From: Symbiodinium natans
Lineage: Eukaryota > Sar > Dinophyceae > Suessiales > Symbiodiniaceae
Direction of reading: 5' to 3'
Length of the DNA stretch: 64,000 bases
Assembly (NCBI GenBank): GCA_905221605.1
Contig: CAJNDS010002696.1
Coordinates: 1-64,000 of the forward strand
Shown piece by piece: positions 25,987-35,422 of this stretch. Both the position numbers and the translations under genes were made by a program. The stretch's first letter is position 1; every line of letters starts with the position of its first letter. A model generated the notes under the pieces. That model was not told where the DNA came from and did no database searches. It worked only from the letters and a program-made list of their open reading frames with translations.

Positions 25987-28832
25987 TGTGTTTTGGTTGC
26001 AGATTTAAAGTTTTAGGTCCCAAATCCGAAACCTTTGACATCGACAGGGCTAAACCCTGAGGCATTAGGAACAAACCCTACATCCCAATTAACCCTCAGC
26101 AACTGTCAAAAACCAAGCTGCTGATGCAAAGTGCTGGCACCTCAGTGCCTGAACTTCAGCAAATTTCATCCCCCCCCCACCTCAGCCCCTCTCTGAATGC
26201 GCTGAAGGTTGAGGGTCCAGGGTTGAGCGGGTACCATTAATAGGTTAGGGTCTGGAACCCTAAACCCTAAACCCTAAACCCCAAATCCCGCTTGAAATTG
26301 CATGGATGCTTCTAGCTTGTAGGTCTTGTAAGTAGGGGTGAAAGTTGCAAGCAGGGCAGCTGTACGTGTTAAGCTACATGTGTTCACCCTAAACCCTAAG
26401 CCCTAAACCCTAAGCCCTAAGCCCTAAGCCCTAAACCCTAAACCCTAAACTCGTAAGTAAACCCCAAGCACCCTGCGTAGAACTATGATCATGAACTCCA
26501 TGAACTCTTCCAGAAGCCCTTAAAGCCCTGGACCCCCTTCAAGCCCTAACCCTACACCCTCAACCCTCAACCCTAAGCCCGAAACCCGAAACCCGAAACC
26601 CGAAACCCTAAACCCTAAACCCTAAACCCTAAACCCCTCATCCCTTCCAAGGTTGCAACCACGGGACCAGCGTGGTCCCTTACCCTTCTTTGAAGGGATC
26701 CGAAGTATTTGGCTCGTGCTATGTATTGTGTATACAAGGGTTATATAACAAGGGGCCCAAACTAAGGGCCCAGACTTGGAAGCCTAGATCCCCTAAACCC
26801 CTAGACCTTGTGAACCCCTCAACCTCAAGATGTGAAGCCCCAAGGCCCCGCCTTAGAGTCAAAGGCCCAAGCCCGAAGCCCTCAACCCCAAACCCTAAAC
26901 CCAAGTCGAAACCCCAAACCCGAAGCAACAAACCCCAAAACCCCAAACCCCAAACCCTAAACCCTAAACCCCATCGCCACTGCCGCAGGAAGGCGTCCAG
27001 AACGGGCCTTAGAAGCTGGAGGTTAGGGTTTAGGGTTGAGGGTTTCGGGTTTGGGGCTTAGGGTTTCGGGCTTAAGGCTTAGGGTTGAGGGTTGAGGGTT
27101 GAGGGTTTAGGGTGTAGAGTTTAGGGTTTACAGGGTTTACAGGGTTTATAGGGTTTGTAGGGTTTACAGGGTTTACAAGGTTTATAGGGTTTATAGGGTT
27201 CATAGGGTTTATAGGGTGTATAGGGTTTATAGGGTTTATAGGGTTTATAGGGTTTATAGGGTTTATAGGGTTTATAGGGTTTATAGGGTTTATAGGGTTT
27301 GTAGGGTTTATAGGATTTATAGGGTTTGTAGGGTTTATAGGGTTTATAGGGTTTATAGGGTCTATAGGGTTTAGGGAGTGGGGTTTAGGGATTAGGGTTT
27401 AGGGGCAACCCCTTACGAAGGGCATAAGTGTACCTTGCTGGGGGTATTTAGGGCATCTGAAAGTGTACCTGGGGTGTCTAGATAAACCCTGAACCCGAAA
27501 GCCTAAAGCCTATCCCCTCAAGGGGCTTTCGCGGTTTACACCCTAAGCCCTAAACCCTAAACCCTAAACCCTAAACCCCCAATCCCTCCCCACTGCCACT
27601 ACGTACCGAGAACCGGGAGCCACGGAGCTTGAGAAGTTCAGCCCAAAAGTCGGCGAAGAGGCTCAGGGGTTTGGGGAGTTTAGGGTTAGGGTTTAGGGTT
27701 TAGGGTTTAGGATTTAGGGTTTAGGGTTTAGGGTGTAGGGTTTAGGGTTTAGGGTTTAGGGTTTAGGGGTTCGGGTGTCTTTTTTGGGGGGTGGCTTGGG
27801 CGTTTAGGGGTTTGGGGCGTTTGGGGGGTTTGGGGGGTTATCTGGTCTAGGATTTGTGCTCTAGGGATTCAAAGTTTGGGGCTTGGGGTGTAGGATCCAA
27901 GTTGACAGCCAGTGCTTTGATTTGAGGTTTTGGGTTTATGGTCCCTTAAACTCTGCTGTTTCTAGACTGGAACTCCTTCACCCCAAAAAAAAACTCGACG
28001 CGACACCCGGAACCCTAAACAGTCCTTGGGACTCGGTGTCAGACCCTAAACGGGTCCTTGGGTCTCTGTGAGAGATGCTAAACAGTCCTTGGGACTCTAA
28101 GAGTTTAGGGTTTAGGGTTTAGGGTTTAGGGTTTAGGGTTTAGGGTTTAGGGTTTAGGGTTTAGGGACCCCAGCATTCCCAATTCTCTTGGAGGGTTTGG
28201 AAACTTCGGGCTTAGGAGGCCGGTCTGCCCCCCCTCCCCCCAACGCTAATTACCTGAGCCTAGGGTTTAGGGTTTAGGGTTTAGGGTTTAGGGTTTAGGG
28301 TTTAGGGTTTAGGGTTTAGGGTTTAGGGTTTAGGGTTTAGGGTTTAGGGTTTATGGGGTTTAGGGTTTAGGGTTTAGGGTTTAGGGTTTAGGGTTTAGGG
28401 TTTAGGGTTTAGGGTTTAGGGTTTAGGGTTTAGGGTTTAGGGTTTAGGCAACATGTAGACAAATCAGAGTAGTTAGTGGCCTAAAGCCCTGAAACCCTAA
28501 CCCTTATCTGGGTATTTGAATACTCAAGATAGGGGTACTCGGTATCCTAATACACTCCCCAAAGGACGATTTTGTTTCTTATAGGAACCCCTGTCAAACA
28601 CACAACCCTTTTTTATCGGAAACCCCTATATCCACTGAACCCCTATAACCCCTCGACCTGTAAACCCTAAACTCCGAAACCCCCCCCCAAAACCCCGAAA
28701 CCCCGAAACCTCCATACTAAACTCCCCGCAAACCCCCTTCACCCCTCAACCCCCTCAACCCCCTCGACCCTAAACCCCTTACCCCTCAACCCCTCAACCC
28801 CTCAACCCTAAACCCTGAACCCCCCCAGCCAG
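25942..28832. repeat. Telomere-repeat block with variant minisatellite
   Basis: Poly-T 25951-25985; CCCTAAA and CCCGAAA words 26385-26635; a foldback-like segment 26650-26760; the GGGTTTATA minisatellite 27124-27370; TTTAGGG arrays 27685-27770, 28104-28166 and 28260-28447 (about 27 units, the longest G-strand run here); CCCCTCAA variants 28770-28805. Weak exon-like segments at 26990 and 27615 are too uncertain to call. Confidence 0.6.
27124..27370 (+). repeat. Minisatellite (GGGTTTATA)n, about 27 units
   Basis: 9-bp units with variants GGGTTTACA, GGGTTTGTA and GGGTTCATA; a telomere-like unit with two inserted bases that has been amplified in place. Confidence 0.9.
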
Positions 28833-28897
28833 GTGGAGATGCGCATCGACGCCTCGCCCCACGCACCTGCATGCTGGGCGGTGGGAACCGCTGCCCG
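28833..28897 (+). CDS. Candidate exon whose 3' part is duplicated downstream
   Basis: 65 nt from CCAGCCAG to GCTGCCCG|GTTTGG, reading VEMRIDASPHAPACWAVGTA. Its last 31 bases plus the next 10 recur at 28992-29032 beyond a TTTAGGG array, with few changes. Confidence 0.45.
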
Positions 28898-28991
28898 GTT
28901 TGGAGTTTAGGGTTTAGGGTTTAGGGGTTAGGGTTTAGGGTTAGGAGTTTAGGGTTTCGAGTTTGGGGTTTAGGGGTTTATAGGGGTTTGA

Positions 28992-29032
28992 CTGCCTGCT
29001 GGGCGGTGGGAATCGCTGCCCGTCTGGAGTTT
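28992..29032 (+). repeat. Partial duplicate of the exon end at 28867-28907
   Basis: TGCTGGGCGGTGGGAA and CGCTGCCCG in the same order as in the exon, about 37 of 41 positions equal. The telomeric array 28905-28985 lies between the copies. Confidence 0.75.
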
Positions 29033-29282
29033 TGAAGGGGGAGGGATTTATCTTTGTAGATAGCTGACTTATATATAATATATATATATAATTATATTTA
29101 TATTTATATATATTATTTTATGTAAGGATGTGGCTGGCTTCTTAGCTTCAGGATTCAGGCTTTGTCCTACAGTCGTGCCGTTGGGCGCAAGTTTTTTGCA
29201 CCCTAGGCAGTGAACCCTAAACCCTCAACCCTAAACCCTAAACCCTAAACCCTAAACCCTAAACCCTAAACCCTAAACCCAG
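29033..29282. repeat. AT microsatellite and CCCTAAA array
   Basis: AT-rich run 29068-29118; unique DNA; CCCTAAA 29225-29280 ending AACCCAG at a 3' splice site. Confidence 0.7.
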
Positions 29283-29372
29283 GTCGGCAAGATCAAGCAT
29301 GACTTCTACGTCGCTGCTGGGATTTCGTTGGTGGGGTTTCGGGCGCGCTCATGTGTGAATCCGCTAGCGCAG
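29283..29372 (+). CDS. Candidate exon, unknown protein
   Basis: 90 nt, 30 codons, phase 0, between AAACCCAG and GCGCAG|GTGGTTTAGG. Reads VGKIKHDFYVAAGISLVGFR then ARSCVNPLAQ. A shorter version ending at TAC (29309) with donor GTCGCT is also possible. Confidence 0.45.
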
Positions 29373-29858
29373 GTGGTTTAGGGTTTGGGGTTCAGGGTTT
29401 AGGGTTTAGGATGATCTTTCGACAGCATGAGTATAGAGTACACTGGTCCTTTTCACCCACAACCGTGAAGGTCCTAAACCCAAAAAAACCTGTGAAAGCC
29501 TCAAACCCTGTAACCCAAAACCCTCACGCTTCTTGGAGCCCGGAAATTCAGCAAACCCTACAAGCCCCACTGGCCCCCGGACCATTTGTACCCACAACAT
29601 GCTGTGGCGGTTTTGGTGCATTGGCTATTGGCTTGAAGGGGCCTGTATAAGAAGCTGAAAGGATGTCGGTGTCTTAGAGTTTAGGGTTTAGGGTAAGCCG
29701 AATGAATCCGAATGAATCATTAGCCCCAAGCCTGGCCCCCTCTGAGGCCCAGATAATAGGAGCAGATTCTGTCCACGACGCCCACTTGGAGTTTAGGGTC
29801 TGGGGTGTAGGGTTTAGGATTACGTCCAAGCAAGGTCTCGATCAGTGCTGCTGGGCAG

Positions 29859-29885
29859 AAGGCCAACGACCAGATCGTCGAGAAG
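29859..29885 (+). CDS. Candidate 27-nt micro-exon, GC donor
   Basis: KANDQIVEK, phase 0, between GCTGGGCAG and AAG|GCAGGG. Short, so chance is possible. Confidence 0.3.
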
Positions 29886-30717
29886 GCAGGGTCCCCCCTC
29901 AAGAGGTTTTAGGCCCTAAGCTCAGACCCCACCGACTCACTTCAGCAAGTCTGCGGGTTCAGACCCCCGAAGCCTTAAGTCTGAACCGGACAAAGCCTAA
30001 ACCCTAAACCCTAAACCCTAAACCCTAGACCCTAAACCCTAAACCCTAAACCCTAAACCCCTAAACCCTAAACCGGACAACGGTTTAGAGTTGATGGCTC
30101 CTTGGGGTCAAAATCCGAAGCCCTAAGCCCAAAACCCTGGGACCCGAAAAGTTCAAGGCCCCCTGGCCTTTAACACCCAGAGCCCTAAGAGCCCTAAAAA
30201 CCCAAGTCTTGGGCCATCGGCTCTAGTCGGGATTCGGGGTTGAGGAATTTCTGGTTTGAGAGGGTTTGGGGTTCATGTAGGGTCTAGTTTTAGGAAGACC
30301 CGTAAACCCTAAAACCCCTCAACCCTCAACCCTAAATAAAGCCCTTACATTTTCTTGGGGTCCCCATGTGCTTCGACTATAATAACCCCAAAACCCTATC
30401 ATAAATTATTAAGGAGGTTCATGGCACTTATTGACAAATTTTAAATGTACTTACCACTGTACTTATAACCGTATTAGGCCACTTAAGGGGCTGGTGATAA
30501 GTACACTTATAATTGGTTAGTAAGTACCATGAAGCTCCGAGTAAAGTAGTTCCTGTTTAAACCCTAAACCCTAAACCCTAAACCCTAAACCCTAAACCCT
30601 AAACCCTAAACCCTTAACCCTAAACCCTAAACCCTAAACCCTAAACCCTAAACCCTAAACCCCCAACACCTTCTAATTCTTAAGGCCCCTAGAGTATTTC
30701 CTGCTTGCTGGACACAG
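29886..30717. repeat. Telomere arrays and family A palindrome
   Basis: CCCTAAA arrays 30000-30070 and 30560-30662; degenerate middle; MITE-like element 30410-30549. No gene seen. Confidence 0.7.
30410..30549. mobile_element. MITE-like palindrome, family A, copy 2
   Basis: GGAGGTTCATGGCACTTATT at the left; TAGTAAGTACCATGAAGCTC at the right; the middle shares CTTATAACCGTATTAGG-x-CACTTAAGGGGCT with copy 1. Confidence 0.7.
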
Positions 30718-30774
30718 GAGAAGCTCCGTCCGGTCACGACGGCCCAGACCCTAACGTCGGAGTCCCTGAGCGAG
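30718..30774 (+). CDS. Candidate exon, penultimate of a small gene
   Basis: 57 nt, 19 codons, phase 0, between GGACACAG and GCGAG|GTGCAG: EKLRPVTTAQTLTSESLSE. Its phase agrees with the terminal exon at 30948. Confidence 0.5.
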
Positions 30775-30947
30775 GTGCAGCGCCCAAGGGCTTAGGGTGA
30801 GTAAGGTCTAGCTAGCCTGGGGGGGTAACCCTAAACCCTAAACCCTAAGCCCTAAACCCTAAACCCTGAACCCTAAACCCTAAACTAAACCCTAAACCTT
30901 AAACCCATTTCATTCCAAGGTTTTTTGGAGCACCTAATGACCCAGAG

Positions 30948-31016
30948 GAGACCTTCTCGGTGCCGAACGGGCTCCAGAGCTGGATGACCACCGACGATGG
31001 CACAGGCCATCCCTAA
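30948..31016 (+). CDS. Candidate terminal exon; stop codon lies in the telomeric repeat
   Basis: After CCCAGAG the frame reads ETFSVPNGLQSWMTTDDGTG-HP and stops at TAA 31014-31016, which is the TAA of the first CCCTAAA unit. It joins 30718-30774 in phase across a 173-nt intron. If a GC donor at ACAG|GCCATC is used instead, the protein would continue elsewhere. Confidence 0.45.
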   Translation, partial: ETFSVPNGLQSWMTTDDGTGHP

Positions 31017-32535
31017 ACCCTAAACCCTAAACCCTAAACCCAAAGGGAGGGGGGAGGGGGGGGTGAGGGGTTTCCGAAAGGAATGGACCCCTAATACAGA
31101 CCCCCAGATACTAAGATTCCCTTGTAACAATGACCAAAATACAGTTCTCTGGTTTCGGAAACACCCACATGGGTTTCAGGGTTTAGGGTTTGGGGTTACC
31201 GGGCTTTGGGGTTTTCGTGCGTGCGGCTACAGGAGCTATAGTATAGGCGTGGCGTAGGGGCATATGAAGCAGGGTTCATATTTCTTGTACTGCGGACTCG
31301 AGGTCGTGAATCATTTCTTGCATCCCCAAAAGGACACCCAATATATACACTCACCAATATTAGAAAGGGGCCTTATACACTCACCAAGAACAGAAATATA
31401 AACCCCGCTTCAATATCGATAGATAGGGATTATAATGGGAGATCCGCTGCTGCACTCCCAATGAAGCTCCTGTCAGGTCCCCAAACACCAAATCCGAACC
31501 TGGGCTGTGGAATGTATGGTTTGCATGTGTATATATATATATACAGATATCTCTGTAAACCAATTTTCTATATATGTATTATATATATATATGTGTATAT
31601 ATGTATCTACGGTCGCCCCCCCCCCCCCCCCCCCCAATGGACCAGCCTCGATATGTGAAAGCTCTTGTAGACACTGTCTGCTCGGATATGCTCCCTGTAT
31701 TTCTACTTAATATGAATTACATTAAACACACGGATTGATTGAGAACAAACTAGCCCAGAAATACATGTGCTATGCACACGCCTTTGCTAAGCAGGCTTTA
31801 ACAGAAACAGCTTCTATTTTGCATACATCTAATTTGTGCATGTGAAAGAAGCTGAATACTCATTTCTTCAGCAAAAACCATTCGGGATCCTGGCAGCTAC
31901 TGTTTAAGAAAGTTCATGTCTTATGAACACCCTGTTTAGGGTTTCGGGTTGAGGGTTTAGGGTTTAGGGCAGTTTTGCTGATCGTCTTCAGTATTGCACT
32001 GCCCACCTGTGATGATGATAGCAGACCGTAGTCGAAGCTCATAACGTCTTAACAACTCGGTATCGATTGAAGACTGTACTGTATCATTAAAGTCCTAAGT
32101 AGCGTGCTCAGATACCAATAAGATTTTGACATGGCCTGCTCAAAAAGCCAACAAGAATTTGACTAGAAGCGTTCGTAGAAAGCAATAGGGCTCAGGTCCG
32201 GCATACGGCTAGTGAGCTGTCCACTCGAGGGTCAGGGACTTTCCCCAGTGCGGAGCAGTGTCCTTTTGTGGTGAACTTTTCCGCGAAGGAAGGAAGGAAT
32301 GAAGGAAGGAAGGACACGTCAGAAAGAAGGAAAGAAAGAAATACATACAGAAAACGAGAAAAAATCAAGAGAGGAAGGAAGGACCACAGAAAGAAAGAAG
32401 GAAAGGCGCGTGCTGCTCAGCAGCAAGGTATGCATGGCGCCGCCAAAGAACGCAGGCAGACCGCCTGGCACTGTGTTTTGTTTGCTCGGGCAGTGGGAGG
32501 TAGCTTGGGGCACTGTAGTGCAATGCTGTCGATGC
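31017..32535. other. Mostly unique DNA, microsatellites, GGAA-rich tract
   Basis: Short CCCTAAA run 31011-31040; AT microsatellite 31536-31600; poly-C 31616-31636; purine-rich (GGAA)n 32283-32405. 31640-32280 has low repeat content and no gene I can support. Confidence 0.5.
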
Positions 32536-32614
32536 TTGAGGCTCGGTGAGGATACAGCCCAAAGAGTAGACGTCTGCCGGAAAGTCGTATGGCAGACGTG
32601 GGTCCTTCAGACAG
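32536..32614 (-). CDS. Protein-kinase-like exon (subdomains VIII-IX)
   Basis: Minus strand after CATGCAG: LKDPRLPYDFPADVYSLGCI then LTEPQ. The D-V-Y-S-L-G-C-I-L-x-E segment is characteristic of subdomain IX of eukaryotic protein kinases, where the Asp stabilises the catalytic loop. A GC donor follows CAA; an end after GAG (32542) is also possible. No other kinase subdomain was found nearby, so it may be a fragment. The plus strand is open here too (WEVAWGTVVQCC), but the kinase reading fits a known motif. Confidence 0.5.
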
Positions 32615-32846
32615 CTGCATGTTCAGTGCATGTTAAACATCTTTGACTGCCATGCCCCCGCTTTGACCCCCCGGTAAACCGATGCAACCCTGCTTCAACT
32701 GCTTTCCCGCGGAGCGACAAGCCCGAGGGTCGCGCAATCCCGGCTCCCTGCTTTGTTGCAGCCGGGGCGACAACTTCACCTGGCCAATGCTCCATACAAA
32801 AAATTCCTGACTATCGTGTCTGTCGGTCCGGGCAAGCCGCTTGCAG

Positions 32847-33131
32847 GCCCTTGGCGTTCTTAGCCTGGACGACCTGAAGTCGTGGAGCGAACGCCACTTG
32901 CGCCAAGACGCGGGCGGTTTGTTTGCCCAGGCTCTGAAGTTGCTGGAGCTGCTTCACCCGCAGCAGGCGCCTTTGGTGACAAAGGCCAAAGCCAACATGC
33001 CCGTGGCTGCAGCAGTCGCTGCCCTGCACCCAGCCGTCCCAGCCATTGCCTCGCAAGTCATGACCAACGTCATGGCGGGCACCGACCCAGCAGCTTCGTC
33101 CCTGACCCACTGCCAAGATCCCGCAGCGTGA
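32847..33131 (+). CDS. Candidate terminal exon, helical unknown protein
   Basis: 285 nt after CGCTTGCAG: ALGVLSLDDLKSWSERHLRQ, FAQALKLLELLHPQQAPLV and PVAAAVAALHPAVPAIASQV, stop TGA 33129-33131. Strongly amphipathic, Ala/Leu-rich. Codon use is GC-rich like the other exons. Upstream, 32762-32840 is open in another frame (QLHLANAPYKKFLTIVSV), perhaps an earlier exon or a frameshift. No family recognised. Confidence 0.45.
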   Translation, partial: ALGVLSLDDLKSWSERHLRQDAGGLFAQALKLLELLHPQQAPLVTKAKANMPVAAAVAALHPAVPAIASQVMTNVMAGTDPAASSLTHCQDPAA

Positions 33132-33642
33132 GGAGGAGTGCAGGCACCGTTCCGAGCAGCCGAGGACCAGGCCCTACTAGCGTCTCTCTCACACGATGTG
33201 CCCTGGGACATGCCCTGGGACCGCCGCGGATCTGCGTCCGCAAGAACGAGTGGTCCAGGCAATTTCCCGGACTGCGTTCCCTAGCAGACCATGTTGGCAT
33301 GAAGGCAGTCACCTGTTGTTAATCGCGAAAGAGTGCTGGACTCACTGGACTCCACACTGCAGCGCCTCTGGCCACTTGGTGTTCCGTGCGACCCCGAAGT
33401 TACTCCCCGAAGTTCGATCTTCTAAACGATAGGTAGTGGAGGGGGTCAGCAGGGGTGCGCGGCAGAAGAGCACAGATGATGCCGTGTTTTTGCTACCGTT
33501 GCACTGGTTCTACACGGGCGTAGGTGCGCTAAATTGTGGAATTTTTATGCTCAGCTTGAGTTCAGGACGATGCTCCCTCCGATTCACAGCACTATGGCCG
33601 GGCTCATCGTGTTGCCAAGAGATGTGTAAGAGCGTCTTTCAG

Positions 33643-33733
33643 TTCGAAACCCAAGGGGCAGTATCATCGCCGCCTGGAGTTGTTGCAGTTCCTGTACGGA
33701 CGGTTGAAACGAAGTTACCGCAACATGAAACAG
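33643..33733 (+). CDS. Candidate exon, basic unknown protein
   Basis: After CGTCTTTCAG: KPKGQYHRRLELLQFLYGRL then KRSYRNMKQ, followed by GTTCAGG. It joins 33773-33919 in the same frame; between them lies either a 39-nt intron or coding sequence with one in-frame TAG. The minus strand is also open, so confidence is limited. Confidence 0.35.
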
Positions 33734-33772
33734 GTTCAGGCCGGGTCTACACTGTATCTCGGATGTGCATAG

Positions 33773-33919
33773 ATGACGACTTGTCTCTGGCACGGCGACG
33801 TGCTGTTGCACAGCTCGCTGGACTACGTCATGAAGTTGCCCAAACACGAGCCAGGTTCTCAGATCCACGAGGTGGGTGGCGTGTACCATGACGCTTCCAA
33901 GGCGCGAGCGTCTGCATGA
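33773..33919 (+). CDS. Candidate terminal exon following 33643-33733
   Basis: Begins at ATG after GTGCATAG; MTTCLWHGDVLLHSSLDYVM then KLPKHEPGSQIHEVGGVYHD, stop TGA 33917-33919. No family recognised. Confidence 0.35.
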   Translation: MTTCLWHGDVLLHSSLDYVMKLPKHEPGSQIHEVGGVYHDASKARASA

Positions 33920-35118
33920 TTCCTACCATGATTCGCTTTGCCCATGCCCGGCACAGGCAGGCTGGAGAGGATTGTTTGATTCGAATCCCATCTGTCGCTC
34001 TTGCAGCAGGTACGGGCAATTGTCTACGGGCAGTCAAATTGCTGGTTCCAGGTTTTCACGAAGCCAGCCGGGAAAATTACTGGAGTCCGACGGAAGTCTT
34101 AGTAGGGCTGCGCAGCAGGGATGCAGCTGCTGAGGTGACGGCATGCATGGTGCACCTGGAAATAGGTGATGGAGTCAGTTGTAGGGGTGCACAAAGTAGG
34201 GGTGGGCAGAAATCGGTAGAATATTTAATGCGAGGAGGTGATGGCGCGCACAGGTCGCGCAAAAGCCATAAGGCTTCACTGCGTTGGCAGCTGTGAAGGC
34301 GACGAAGCCCTGCGCGGTTCCGCAATCTTTTCGATGACAACACGAGGACGATGAGTTTGGGATGAGAATCCCCGTGCTATGCTATCTGACCTGAGGAATG
34401 GGCGTATCGCGTGGCAAGCACGCGCGCGTGGCAAGCACACGCACGTGCTGCCGACATCTGCGATGTATGCATGATGGACGATCGAGAGACCAAGCGTCGT
34501 GGTTGCTCGCACGCATGGTGATTGCACAGAACTTGTGTTGGTGTTGCGCGTGGTTCACTGGCACGCGTGCACACAGCATAGAATATTGGTATTGCAAAGC
34601 GCGTTGCTAGTTTTAGCAGATCAGCCACAGGCATGCTGCATCTGCGTAATTGCGTGGGGCGGTACATGACCGGAGTTGCGCACATGCATGAACATGAGCT
34701 GCGTGCACGGCTTAAGAATGGATGAAATTTCGGAATTTATCCATTTTACGAAAAATCAGAAAATTCTGAACCTTTGGATGAAATTTTCGAATGTTTTGAA
34801 ATGTTGGATGAAATTTAGTACAAATAGAACAATTTTTGGGAATGTACGACAATGTCGAACAGCGTAAATTCGAAATATGTGTTATATAAATGTCCTACTA
34901 TTTAAATGCTATTATATTTGGATATATTCTTGTTGATTAAACAAACCTATAAATAAATCACTGAGCCCTAAACCCTAAACCCTAAGCCCTAAACTTACCC
35001 TAAACCCTAAACCCTAAACCCTAAACCCCAAGCCCTAAACCCCAAACCCCAAACCCTAAACCCTAAATCCTGAATCAACCTGAAAATCCGCCTGTGAGGA
35101 TGCTTTAGCCACATCCAG
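33920..35118. other. Unique DNA and a short telomeric array, no supported gene
   Basis: 33920-34960 is largely non-repetitive with overlapping ORFs on both strands and no recognisable domain. 34968-35070 is a CCCTAAA/CCCCAAA array ending before the exon at 35119. Confidence 0.45.
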
Positions 35119-35167
35119 GACCAGGCCGGTCTTGTGGCGATCCTGGTGCAGCTACCCGGCGGCAATG
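35119..35167 (+). CDS. Candidate exon with duplicated 3' edge
   Basis: 49 nt after CACATCCAG: DQAGLVAILVQLPGGN, ending with one base before GTTTAGGG. Its last bases plus GTTT (GCTACCCGGCGGCAATGG, 35151-35171) are repeated exactly at 37566-37586, 2.4 kb downstream. Confidence 0.5.
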
Positions 35168-35422
35168 GTTTAGGGTTTAGGGTTTAGGGTTTAGGGCTTG
35201 TCGATTTAACATGCGTAGTGTATGGAAAGAGAGACGGACGTCCGAAACCTTCAGCGCAAAAGAGTTCCGTCATGTACATGGAGCTCTACTTTCTCCCACC
35301 CCAGGATGCCACCCAAAGCATCTGTAGGACGCTTAAGTTCTCAAGCGTCGCTAATATTGATAATAGTGTCTGGTAAAGAGATTACAGAAAATGTGAGAAA
35401 CAAAAGACCACGCACTTAAACA

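Noticed and set aside
33070-33322. Overlapping ORFs on both strands in the 33-kb GC-rich stretch
   Set aside because: GC-rich DNA leaves many frames open; only the frame with an AG acceptor and terminal stop (32847-33131) was kept.
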